From Candidatus Zixiibacteriota bacterium (lineage in GTDB: Bacteria > Zixibacteria > MSB-5A5 > JAABVY01 > JAHJOQ01): a DNA stretch of 5,287 nucleotides. Both the position numbers and the translations under genes were made by a program. The stretch covers positions 1 to 5,287 of the forward strand of contig DAOVLC010000137.1 in NCBI GenBank assembly GCA_030631455.1. Reading direction: 5' to 3'. Below the pieces are notes generated by a model. The model saw only the letters and a program-made list of their open reading frames with translations, was not told the origin of the DNA and ran no database searches. The first letter of the stretch is position 1. Every line of letters begins with the position of its first letter. Positions 1-5,287 of this stretch are shown here, in pieces.

Positions 1-1454
1 ACCACTGGCTCCTTGAGTTCCAGCATAGTCACGTTGCCGAATTCATCGAGCGGAGACTCGAATCCAGCGCTATTGCCGACCACCAGGAATGTCATCTTCT
101 CGACATCGAGATACTCCCCGGCAACTCTAAGCACATCCTTCTTCCCCACCGCTCTTATGTTATCGAGGTAAGTCTCATAGAAATCGCGGGGCATGCCGTC
201 ATATTCGAGATTCATCAGCCGCGACACTATGCTTGACGGGTCGGTGAATCGGAAGACGAACCTGTTGATGAAGGCGTCCTTGGCGGCCTTCAGTTCGTAA
301 TCGGAGACTTCCTCTTTCGTCATCTTCTTGATCTGATTCACCATTTCGTTTACAGCTTTGTACGTGGTCTCGGTTTTCGTCTGACAGTATGCGTTGAACG
401 TACCGAGGTCGCGCGAGCCGGCAGAGAATCTTGACCCGACCGAGTAGGCCAATCCCATATTCGATCTGACCTCGGCTGTCATTCTGGATGTGAATGATCC
501 GCCTCCGAGTATGTAGTTCATAATTGAAATGGCGAAGCGGTCGGGGTTGTACATGTCAATTCCGAGCATTCCGAATCTGATGTTCGACTGAGTCAGGTCC
601 TTGTCAATCAGGTAGACTCCCGGGTTGGATTCCTTCTTGACCATCACCCTGTCCGGGAAGTCGACTTTCGCTTTGCCCCATCCAGCGAATGCCTTCGTAA
701 GTCCGGCTTTGATATCGTCAATCTCAAAATCCCCCGTGATACCGAGCCAGACATTGTTTGGCACGAAATATGTCTCGTAGAACGCGATCATATCTTCACG
801 AGTGATATTTTTCACGGCCTCCCATTCGAGTATCGATCCGTAATGGTGATCGCCATAAATCAGATGATAGAACTCACGCGAACAGATCGATCCGGGACGG
901 TCGTTACGCCGTCTGATATTCTCTTTGATCTTGTCCTTTTCGAGATCGATTTTCTCCTGCCGAAACGCAGGGTGCATAAGTACGTCTGCGAAAAGCTCAA
1001 GACCCTTGTCGATGTCTTTTGACATGCACCGCAGGCGTGCCGAACCTGACTCATCGCTGATCGAGGTCTCGACCGATGCTGCGATGTATTCGAGTTCTTC
1101 ATTGAGCTTGTCCGGATCGAGCGATTCTGTCCCGCCGACACGCATCACAGTTCCGGTAAGACTTGCCAATCCTGCCTTATCCTTCGATTCATACATACTG
1201 CCGGTTCTGATAAGTCCGCGCATATTGAAGATCGGTAGCCGGTGATCCTCTATCATAAAGAGCACTATCCCGTTTGGGAGTGTATCGACAATGACATCGA
1301 TTCCAAGTTTCGGTATCTCCCATGTGATATCGTCGAACTTCAACTGCTCGACCAATTCCGAGCCCTCGGACCCAGTGCCCTGCGCGAAGAGAGTTGGCGT
1401 GAGCATAAGCATCAGAGCCGGGGCAATCAGTATGACTAAATATCTGTATTTCAT
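1..1454 (-). CDS. M16 family peptidase-like protein, non-catalytic subunit, partial (C-terminus off window)
   Basis: This is probably the substrate-binding, catalytically dead partner of the M16 peptidase encoded just upstream, acting in the periplasm. 484 residues are readable. Residues 1-24 form a signal peptide (MKYRYLVILI start, cleavage likely after LFA). An N-terminal M16 domain follows (about 50-245), then the C-terminal M16 domain (about 275-460). Where an active enzyme has HxxEH, residues 99-103 read LTGTV, followed by a recognisable GGT, so the zinc ligands are lost. The C-terminal domain keeps GGGSFTSRM (317-325) and the Arg330...Tyr337 motif in RSNMGLAYSVG, which in M16B heterodimers sits on the inactive subunit. 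The start overlaps the upstream stop as ATGA, with a repeated GGAGG ribosome binding site in front, so it is probably translationally coupled. The text after residue 460 resembles the end of a typical M16 unit. Some relatives are longer, and the true end is not visible. Confidence 0.92.
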   Translation of the reverse strand, partial: MKYRYLVILIAPALMLMLTPTLFAQGTGSEGSELVEQLKFDDITWEIPKLGIDVIVDTLPNGIVLFMIEDHRLPIFNMRGLIRTGSMYESKDKAGLASLTGTVMRVGGTESLDPDKLNEELEYIAASVETSISDESGSARLRCMSKDIDKGLELFADVLMHPAFRQEKIDLEKDKIKENIRRRNDRPGSICSREFYHLIYGDHHYGSILEWEAVKNITREDMIAFYETYFVPNNVWLGITGDFEIDDIKAGLTKAFAGWGKAKVDFPDRVMVKKESNPGVYLIDKDLTQSNIRFGMLGIDMYNPDRFAISIMNYILGGGSFTSRMTAEVRSNMGLAYSVGSRFSAGSRDLGTFNAYCQTKTETTYKAVNEMVNQIKKMTKEEVSDYELKAAKDAFINRFVFRFTDPSSIVSRLMNLEYDGMPRDFYETYLDNIRAVGKKDVLRVAGEYLDVEKMTFLVVGNSAGFESPLDEFGNVTMLELKEPV

Positions 1455-3016
1455 TTTCCTCCTCCTCCGTGCGTGCGTCTTCCCTCGCCGCGTTTGCGAG
1501 CCGGCTTCTCATCATCTTCAGATTCGACCTTAACCATGGTCACCACGGTGCGTTTCTCTGGGGCGAAGTACTTGTTCGCTACGCGCATGATGTCTTCCTG
1601 GGTCACCTTCTGGATATCCTCGTATGACTTCAGCATGAATCTCCAGTCGCTGGTCATGGCATAGTTGTGAGCCAGCCTCCATGCCATGCCTCTGTTCGAA
1701 TTGAGTCTGCGGATGAAGCTCGCTTTCAGTTGATTCTTGATCTTGTCGAGCTCCCATTCCGTTACAGGCTCAGTCTTGAGCTTGTCGATCTCTTCATAGA
1801 TTGCCTGTTCAATCTCCTCGCAGGTGTGCGGTTGCATCGGTGTCGCCGAGGCAACTGTCAGATCGTCGTAGCGCGAATAGGGTGAACTAATCCAGGCACT
1901 TGTAGCGAGCTTCTTATCGTCGATGATAGACTTGTTAAACCTGCTGGTGCGTCCGGATGAGAGGATTGAGGTCATGACATCCAGAGGTGCGTTGTCAGGA
2001 TGACCGATAGCAGGGCAGCGCCAGCCGACCATAACAGTGGGGCTCGCGTCGAATTCGACTACGACACGTTTCTCTCCGGTCTGTTCCGGTTCGCGAGTTG
2101 TCAAAACAGGCGGCTCCGGACCGCGCGGTATCCGTCCGAAATATTGCTCGCAAATCGCAAAGACCTCGTTGGCATCGACATCACCCACAACGGCTGCCAC
2201 AAGATTGTTCGGTGAATAATATGTGTGGAAGTACTCCTTTATCAGGTCGTGATCATAGGTTTCGATATCAGTAGCCCAGCCCACCACGGGATGATTGTAG
2301 CCCGATGCAACGAACGCGCTCGCCGAAAGCGTCTCCCACATCTTGCCTCTCGGCGAGGTGTCGGTTCGCATGCGGCGTTCTTCGTAGACAACATCACGTT
2401 CGGAGTAGAATTCTCGGAATACCGTGCTCCCAAATCTGTCGGACTCCATCAGCGCCCATAACTCGAGCCTGTTCGATGGCAGCGAGACATAGAACTGTGT
2501 GCCGTCCTGGCCTGTCGACGCATTCAGGCCGGTTCCACCTTGTTTGAGATAGGTCTCCCACAGCTCGTCTTTGATTATGTACCCGGCCTGCTCTTTCTGG
2601 ATCTCAGCTATCTCCTCGCGGTATTGTTTGTACAGGGATGAATCAAGCGGAACAAGAGGATCATGAATCTTCGCCCACTCCTCGTTCAGCAGGTTGGCAA
2701 GCGAGTCGATCTTTTCCATCAACGGTTTCTCGGCTTCATAGTCCGAAGTGCCGAATATCTTCGTTCCCTTGAAGAGCATATGTTCGAGAAAGTGCGACAA
2801 TCCGGTCTGCCCGGATTTCTCGTCGACCGACCCGACCCGCGCTCTGATGACGGTCGAGAATACCGGAGCATCGTGGTTCTCCAGGACGAGAATCTTCATC
2901 CCGTTTGACAAAGTGGTTTCCTTGACATCGATGTCAATCTCGGACGCCGTAGCAACCGAGCAGAGCATAAGTGCCAGAAGAGAAACCAGTACCGGTTTCA
3001 GATCAAGTCTTCCCAT
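1451..3016 (-). CDS. Secreted M16 family zinc metallopeptidase, catalytic subunit
   Basis: This is an exported M16 (insulinase/pitrilysin/processing-peptidase family) zinc protease of 521 residues, likely degrading or processing peptides in the periplasm. Residues 1-24 are a signal peptide (MGRLDLK, a hydrophobic core, cleavage near ATA-SE). The inverted zinc motif HFLEH is at 75-79. The third ligand is a Glu in YEER (212-213; the second Glu aligns better). The C-terminal domain (about 230-490) carries SSGRTSRF (353-360) but lacks the Arg...Tyr pair found in the neighbouring protein, so the two probably work as a heterodimer. About 133 residues separate HxxEH from the Glu, against roughly 70-76 in the family norm, because of a charged helical insertion near 90-150. 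The tail (497-521) is acidic, then Arg/Lys-rich, ending GGGGK. I chose the ATG at 3016 because GGAG lies 5 nt upstream and it gives a compact signal peptide. ATG 3019 is next to it. An in-frame ATG at 3058, with a GGGGGG run 9 nt upstream, would add 14 residues and is possible. Confidence 0.93.
   Translation of the reverse strand: MGRLDLKPVLVSLLALMLCSVATASEIDIDVKETTLSNGMKILVLENHDAPVFSTVIRARVGSVDEKSGQTGLSHFLEHMLFKGTKIFGTSDYEAEKPLMEKIDSLANLLNEEWAKIHDPLVPLDSSLYKQYREEIAEIQKEQAGYIIKDELWETYLKQGGTGLNASTGQDGTQFYVSLPSNRLELWALMESDRFGSTVFREFYSERDVVYEERRMRTDTSPRGKMWETLSASAFVASGYNHPVVGWATDIETYDHDLIKEYFHTYYSPNNLVAAVVGDVDANEVFAICEQYFGRIPRGPEPPVLTTREPEQTGEKRVVVEFDASPTVMVGWRCPAIGHPDNAPLDVMTSILSSGRTSRFNKSIIDDKKLATSAWISSPYSRYDDLTVASATPMQPHTCEEIEQAIYEEIDKLKTEPVTEWELDKIKNQLKASFIRRLNSNRGMAWRLAHNYAMTSDWRFMLKSYEDIQKVTQEDIMRVANKYFAPEKRTVVTMVKVESEDDEKPARKRGEGRRTHGGGGK
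1457..1468 (-). promoter_or_regulatory. Ribosome binding site of the second M16 gene, inside the first gene
   Basis: Four consecutive GGA codons (GGAGGAGGAGGA) encode the terminal Gly-Gly-Gly-Gly of the catalytic M16 protein. They also give several registers of GGAGG placed just before the ATG at 1454. The upstream stop and downstream start overlap as ATGA (1451-1454). Initiation by ribosomes terminating on the first gene would keep the two subunits in proportion. The sequence is seen directly; the coupling is inferred. Confidence 0.85.
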
Positions 3017-3021
3017 CATTT

Positions 3022-3025
3022 CTCC
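3022..3025 (-). promoter_or_regulatory. Ribosome binding site (GGAG) deciding the M16 catalytic subunit start
   Basis: On the minus strand GGAG is followed by AA, then two adjacent ATG codons (3019 and 3016). Spacing to the second ATG is 5 nt, which favours 3016 over the upstream in-frame ATG at 3058. The competing site is a GGGGGG run at 3068-3073, which matches the anti-Shine-Dalgarno sequence less well. Confidence 0.5.
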
Positions 3026-3090
3026 ACGTTTTTTTCGAGTGAGAAAATCGTCTGCCATAACATCTAACCCCCCTAAGAGAATTAGCCGAG

Positions 3091-3119
3091 ATTATAACAT
3101 ATTTGGAGCTGTAATGCAA
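3091..3119 (-). promoter_or_regulatory. Sigma70-like promoter of the M16 operon
   Basis: Read on the minus strand, TTGCAT (3119-3114) is followed by a 17-nt spacer and a perfect TATAAT (3096-3091). The -35 box matches only three of six consensus positions, but the -10 box and spacing are ideal. Transcription would begin near 3084, leaving a leader of about 26 nt to ATG 3058 or 68 nt to ATG 3016, so this promoter is compatible with either start. It points away from the OsmC gene. Confidence 0.65.
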
Positions 3120-3204
3120 GCCTTATGACAGAGGTGATAGGCGTAACATCTTGAGTTCCAAGCTATAAGAGTCTGTGTGGTAGCGTGTGATGACTTTGTG
3201 CGGT

Positions 3205-3241
3205 GTCAAACACTTGACTAACGAACATCTATGCTTAGATT
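3205..3241 (+). promoter_or_regulatory. Possible promoter with overlapping dyad upstream of the OsmC gene
   Basis: TTGACT (3214-3219, five of six to the -35 consensus) is followed 16 nt later by TAGATT (3236-3241, four of six to TATAAT). The first bases of the -35 box form the right arm of an inverted repeat, GTCAA-N4-TTGAC (3205-3218). A protein bound there would cover the -35 box, so it could be an operator. The start site would fall near 3248, giving a leader of about 90 nt to the ATG at 3342. The match is moderate and could be chance. Confidence 0.35.
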
Positions 3242-3341
3242 CTGTTACTTGTCGGTGACCGACGATGCGAACATCAGCTTCGGAGTCTATCTATACTGGC
3301 TGAGGGAGCGTGACTGTTCGCAGAGCAAAGAGAGGAACGAA

Positions 3342-3761
3342 ATGTACGAAGTAAACGTCAGATGGATCGGTAGCCAACAATACGTGGCAGAGGGTCACGA
3401 GGGTCGTCACGCGATACTTCTCGATATACCGGAGAAAAGCGGTGGCACCGATATGGGACTGCACGCCACGGAATTGTTCCTGATAGCGGTCGGGAAATGC
3501 TCGGCAGTCGATGTGGTAAACATTCTGAAAAAGCAGCGAGTGGATCTGAAGAGCCTGCGAGCTGTTGTGTCGGGCGAGATAACAAGAGATTATCCAAAGC
3601 ATTTCGAGAAGATTCACGTCAAGTTCATTGTCTCGGGCGGTGGCGTGACGAAAGAAAAGGTCGAGAAAGCGGTTCATCTCTCGCATGAGAAGTATTGCTC
3701 TGTGTCACTTTCACTGACGGAGAAATGCGATCTCACGACATCGGTGGAGGTTTTTCCGTAA
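3342..3761 (+). CDS. OsmC/Ohr family protein (probable thiol peroxidase)
   Basis: This is a 139-residue OsmC-family protein, a cytoplasmic fold whose characterised members reduce organic hydroperoxides with a pair of cysteines, usually as homodimers. The length is typical. Cys53 lies in the conserved helix (AVGKCSAVDV), the place of the reactive cysteine. Cys119 in HEKYCSVSLSL is the expected second cysteine, and Arg22 lies in the N-terminal strand region. The pattern suits the YhfA-like branch of the superfamily more than classical OsmC or Ohr; I cannot assign a subfamily with certainty, and some members have no proven peroxidase activity. I chose ATG 3342 because AGAGG lies 6 nt upstream and the family begins at this point. 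An in-frame ATG at 3231 would add 37 residues without family resemblance and sits inside the likely promoter. The gene is divergent from the M16 operon, and 127 nt separate its stop from the next start. Confidence 0.9.
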   Translation: MYEVNVRWIGSQQYVAEGHEGRHAILLDIPEKSGGTDMGLHATELFLIAVGKCSAVDVVNILKKQRVDLKSLRAVVSGEITRDYPKHFEKIHVKFIVSGGGVTKEKVEKAVHLSHEKYCSVSLSLTEKCDLTTSVEVFP

Positions 3762-3800
3762 GTTTGTGCTGGCCAATCTGCTCGAAATGTTTGCGCATCC

Positions 3801-3840
3801 CTTGAGCGGATCTCAAGTGAAATAAGATGGAACAACCATC
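3801..3840. repeat. Two adjacent small inverted repeats between the OsmC and PDZ genes
   Basis: CTTGAG-N5-CTCAAG (3801-3817) and GATGG-AACAA-CCATC (3826-3840) are both perfect but short. Neither has a trailing T-run, so they do not look like an intrinsic terminator for the OsmC gene. A weak promoter-like pair lies over the first repeat (TTGAGC 3802-3807, TAAGAT 3823-3828, with a short 15-nt spacer). They may be regulatory sites for the PDZ gene or simply chance. Confidence 0.3.
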
Positions 3841-3877
3841 AGTACCCTCCCGTAAGAATTGGTAGAAAAAGATATGC

Positions 3878-3882
3878 GGAGG
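3878..3882 (+). promoter_or_regulatory. Ribosome binding site of the PDZ gene
   Basis: GGAGG lies 6 nt before the ATG at 3889. This optimal spacing sets the start and rules against the in-frame upstream TTG (3859) and ATG (3874). Confidence 0.8.
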
Positions 3883-3888
3883 AACGGA

Positions 3889-4893
3889 ATGAAACTTATG
3901 AAACTGCGTTACCCATTGGCAATCTTCGCACTCGCTGTAGTCTTTGCGGTCTCGGCTCTGTTTGTGTCGGCGGATGCTGGCAGGAAATACAAGTCCTCAA
4001 AGGACAGGGGAGCCTGGCTCGGAGTCTACATGCAGGATATCGACGAGGATATGGCCGAGTCGTTCGATTTGCAGACCGAGGACGGCGTGCTTGTCGATGA
4101 TGTTATCGATGATTCTCCGGCTGATGATGCAGGGCTGCGTTCCGGGGATGTTATTTTTGAGTTCGATGGCAACAAGATCATGGACTCTGATGATCTGACG
4201 CGAACTTTGCGTAAGTACGAGCCGGGCGATGAGGTCGAACTGAATATCTTGCGTAACGGCAAAGAGAAAACATACGCTGTCGAGCTTGGCAAACAGCCTT
4301 CATACAGGGAGGCATTCTCCTACTTTGAAGACTTTAAGAACTTGTATGGCCTCCCGGGACTTGGCAGCAAATCGATCTGGATCGGTGATGATGGCGGCGG
4401 TTTTCTCGGTGTCTCGACAATCGAACTGTCCGAGCAACTTGCCGACTATTTTGGCGTGCGACATGGCGTACTAGTCAGCGAAGTCGAAGAGGATACGCCT
4501 GCCGAGGAATCCGGGATCAAGGCAGGGGATGTAATCGTATCGGTTGACCGTGAAAGTGTCGATTCACCGTCCGAGCTTCGCGAGATTATCCGCGACTTTG
4601 AAGAAGGTGACGAGGTCAACATCACTGTAATCCGCAAGGAGCAGGAGCAGACATTCACCGCGACGCTTGATGAGGTACCGGAAGGGCAGAGCTTCGGCAA
4701 TCTCGGTAACTACTTTCTGGGTATGCCAAGCCTTCCGAGTTTACCCAGCATACCGAGTTTGCCGAGTCTCGATAAGCATGATTTGCATTATTACTTCGAC
4801 AGTGATGAGTTCGATGACGAGATGGAGGAGCTTCGAGAAGAACTCCAAGAACTCCAGGAAGAACTCAAGGTCATAAAGAAGAAACTAGACTAA
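3889..4893 (+). CDS. Secreted two-PDZ-domain protein with C-terminal coiled coil
   Basis: This is a 334-residue exported protein that probably acts as a peptide-binding scaffold or adaptor in the periplasm; the exact function is unknown. Residues 1-30 are a signal peptide (MKLMKLRYPL, hydrophobic core, cleavage near ADA-G). PDZ1 spans about 41-135, with carboxylate-loop WLGV and an AGLRSGD turn. PDZ2 spans about 171-262, with FLGV and SGIKAGD. Both resemble the HtrA/DegP type of PDZ, but no trypsin-like domain precedes them. Residues 280-294 are five tandem PS-hydrophobic units, and 311-334 form a strongly charged heptad-like helix rich in Glu, Leu and Lys, likely an oligomerising coiled coil. 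The protein is markedly acidic, with clusters such as VDDVIDDSPADD. The start follows a good GGAGG. The gene stands alone, 127 nt after the OsmC gene and followed by a strong terminator. Alternatives are a member of a site-2-protease or HtrA-associated PDZ family. Confidence 0.9.
   Translation: MKLMKLRYPLAIFALAVVFAVSALFVSADAGRKYKSSKDRGAWLGVYMQDIDEDMAESFDLQTEDGVLVDDVIDDSPADDAGLRSGDVIFEFDGNKIMDSDDLTRTLRKYEPGDEVELNILRNGKEKTYAVELGKQPSYREAFSYFEDFKNLYGLPGLGSKSIWIGDDGGGFLGVSTIELSEQLADYFGVRHGVLVSEVEEDTPAEESGIKAGDVIVSVDRESVDSPSELREIIRDFEEGDEVNITVIRKEQEQTFTATLDEVPEGQSFGNLGNYFLGMPSLPSLPSIPSLPSLDKHDLHYYFDSDEFDDEMEELREELQELQEELKVIKKKLD
4726..4770 (+). repeat. Five tandem 9-nt units encoding Pro-Ser-Leu/Ile
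   Basis: Within the PDZ gene, five in-frame 9-nt units encode PSL, PSL, PSI, PSL and PSL. The bases differ at synonymous positions (ccaagcctt, ccgagttta, cccagcata, ccgagtttg, ccgagtctc), so the repeat is old or selected at the protein level rather than a fresh slippage product. It forms a proline-rich linker between PDZ2 and the coiled coil. Confidence 0.85.
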
Positions 4894-4912
4894 TCCTCCA
4901 CTCTTGTGAGGA
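4894..4912 (+). other. Short hairpin directly after the PDZ stop codon
   Basis: TCCTCCAC and GTGAGGA pair across a TCTT loop, with one bulged C. It begins immediately after the TAA and precedes the main terminator by 12 nt, so it may stabilise the 3' end or hold the start of the terminator region. Confidence 0.35.
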
Positions 4913-4924
4913 AATGCGATATGG

Positions 4925-4956
4925 AAAACCTCCCACCTACGGGAGGTTTTCTTATT
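4925..4956 (+). terminator. Intrinsic (rho-independent) terminator of the PDZ gene
   Basis: A perfect 10-bp stem, AAAACCTCCC with GGGAGGTTTT (4925-4934 and 4941-4950), closes a 6-nt ACCTAC loop and continues into CTTATT. The A-tract on the left arm means it could also work on the opposite strand. It begins 31 nt after the PDZ stop codon. Confidence 0.88.
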
Positions 4957-4960
4957 CATG

Positions 4961-4981
4961 TCATCCCGCGGGAGCGCATGA
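4961..4981. other. Small hairpin with GGGA loop, non-coding region
   Basis: TCAT (4961-4964) pairs with ATGA (4978-4981), and CGC with GCG, around a GGGA tetraloop of the GNRA type, with a CC/C internal loop. The structure is short and its role is unknown. It is the first of several hairpins in the region before the asparaginase gene. Confidence 0.3.
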
Positions 4982-5011
4982 TGAAAATCCACGTATCGAA
5001 CTTATAGGTGC

Positions 5012-5034
5012 ACGCAGTGGCTGTGCCGCTGCGT
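5012..5034. repeat. Inverted repeat / hairpin, non-coding region
   Basis: ACGCAG (5012-5017) pairs with CTGCGT (5029-5034), continued by a T-G wobble and GGC with GCC, closing a TGT loop. The stem is 10 bp including the wobble. It lies just upstream of the putative asparaginase promoter and could be a protein-binding dyad or part of an intergenic repeat. It has no T-run after it. Confidence 0.5.
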
Positions 5035-5037
5035 ATG

Positions 5038-5066
5038 TTGTCTAATGCGATGTAGGTGGATACAAT
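5038..5066 (+). promoter_or_regulatory. Putative sigma70-like promoter of the asparaginase gene
   Basis: TTGTCT (5038-5043, four of six) is followed by a 17-nt spacer and TACAAT (5061-5066, five of six). Transcription would start near 5073, which is where the strong hairpin at 5073-5096 begins. The leader to the coding start would be about 80 nt. No other promoter pair of similar quality was seen between the terminator and the gene. Confidence 0.45.
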
Positions 5067-5072
5067 GTGAAA

Positions 5073-5119
5073 TCGCAGGGGACATAGCCCCTGCGAGCAC
5101 TTGAGGTGCCCTTTCACCT
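5073..5119 (+). promoter_or_regulatory. Structured 5' leader: two hairpins before the asparaginase gene
   Basis: TCGCAGGGG (5073-5081) and CCCCTGCGA (5088-5096) form a perfect 9-bp stem with an ACATAG loop. Then AGGTG (5104-5108) pairs with CACCT (5115-5119) across a CCCTTT loop. No T-run follows either stem, so they are not obvious terminators. They could stabilise the mRNA end, form a regulatory leader, or belong to an intergenic repeat. I do not recognise a known riboswitch class. Confidence 0.5.
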
Positions 5120-5154
5120 TGCTTTTCCCACCGCTTCAGGCTAATTTGAATGGC

Positions 5155-5287
5155 ATGGAACCGCTGGCGCATACAACCAGAGGCGATGGAATCGAGTCTG
5201 TCCACTATGGGTCGATTGCTGTTACTGACAACAGTGGGAATCTCCTGTACTACGCCGGCGACCCGGAGGCGTTCACTTTCACGCGCT
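5155..5287 (+). CDS. Asparaginase II family protein, N-terminal fragment
   Basis: Only 44 codons lie in the window. The reading resembles the start of the asparaginase II family (the Rhizobium etli ReAV type, not the bacterial AnsA/AnsB fold), which hydrolyses L-asparagine to aspartate and ammonia. The match is to the N-terminal pattern of that family: a TRG motif near residues 8-10, ESVHYGS (14-20), then AVTDNSGNLLYYAGD, and a final FTR where relatives usually have F-x-RS and a Lys further on. No signal peptide is seen, so it is probably cytoplasmic. ATG 5155 lacks a clear ribosome binding site. TTG 5146, with AGG 5 nt upstream, is an alternative that adds three residues. The catalytic residues lie beyond the window, so activity cannot be judged. 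Confidence 0.72.
   Translation, partial: MEPLAHTTRGDGIESVHYGSIAVTDNSGNLLYYAGDPEAFTFTR

Noticed and set aside
860..1245. Open frames on both strands (93 and 106 residues) inside the second M16 gene
   Set aside because: They overlap a full-length M16 homologue with clear motifs and have no ribosome binding site or family resemblance; they are out-of-frame shadows.
2986..3016. Lipoprotein signal in the M16 catalytic subunit (Cys in LMLCS)
   Set aside because: The residue before Cys is Leu rather than Ala, Gly or Ser, so it does not fit a lipobox; an ordinary signal peptidase I site is more likely.
3231..3341. Longer start for the OsmC protein at ATG 3231
   Set aside because: The extra 37 residues show no OsmC similarity, overlap the promoter-like site, and the ATG at 3342 has a well-spaced AGAGG.
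3801..3840. Terminator for the OsmC gene
   Set aside because: The stems are only 5-6 bp and no T-run follows, so I recorded them only as inverted repeats.
3859..3888. Upstream TTG (3859) or ATG (3874) start for the PDZ protein
   Set aside because: The GGAGG at 3878-3882 lies inside that extension and is placed ideally for ATG 3889, which also gives a normal signal peptide.
5002..5205. Minus-strand open frame of 67 residues in the region before the asparaginase gene
   Set aside because: It runs through the inverted repeats, has a His/Arg-rich composition typical of non-coding translation, and overlaps the asparaginase start on the other strand.

Overview
The window looks like chromosomal DNA from a Gram-negative bacterium of an undetermined, probably poorly cultured lineage. 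Four of the five genes could be read in full or nearly so. Three of the five encode proteins with signal peptides. Gene density, moderate GC, Shine-Dalgarno sites and sigma70-like promoters are all ordinary bacterial features. The product set (paired M16 peptidases, an acidic PDZ-only protein, an asparaginase II family protein) would fit an FCB-group or candidate-phylum bacterium, but that placement is an inference. I see no insertion sequence, phage gene, CRISPR array, tRNA or rRNA.

Left part, minus strand (1-3119): a two-gene operon behind a promoter with a perfect TATAAT box at 3091-3119. The first gene (1451-3016) encodes a secreted M16 zinc metallopeptidase with an intact HxxEH motif. 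The second (1-1454, running off the left edge) encodes an exported M16 paralogue that has lost the zinc site but keeps the Arg/Tyr motif that the first protein lacks. The genes overlap by ATGA, and the ribosome binding site of the second is written inside the Gly-rich C-terminal codons of the first. This is the arrangement expected of an M16B heterodimeric periplasmic peptidase with one catalytic and one substrate-binding subunit.

Middle, plus strand (3205-3761): a divergent intergenic region with a promoter-like site and an overlapping dyad, then an OsmC/Ohr-family protein with both expected cysteines. A short spacer (3762-3888) holds two small inverted repeats.

Right part, plus strand (3889-5287): a secreted protein with two PDZ domains, a Pro-Ser-Leu repeat and a C-terminal coiled coil but no protease domain. 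It is closed by a clear intrinsic terminator (4925-4956). A non-coding stretch (about 4957-5145) follows, containing several hairpins and a promoter-like site. The first 44 codons of a probable asparaginase II family gene begin at 5155 and run off the right edge.

Functionally, the exported M16 pair and the PDZ protein could both act in envelope protein quality control, but they lie in separate transcription units and no link is shown. OsmC would act on hydroperoxides in the cytoplasm. I do not see a convincing new multi-gene system. The most informative items are the complementary M16 pair with its embedded ribosome binding site, the orphan PDZ scaffold, and the structured leader before the asparaginase gene.
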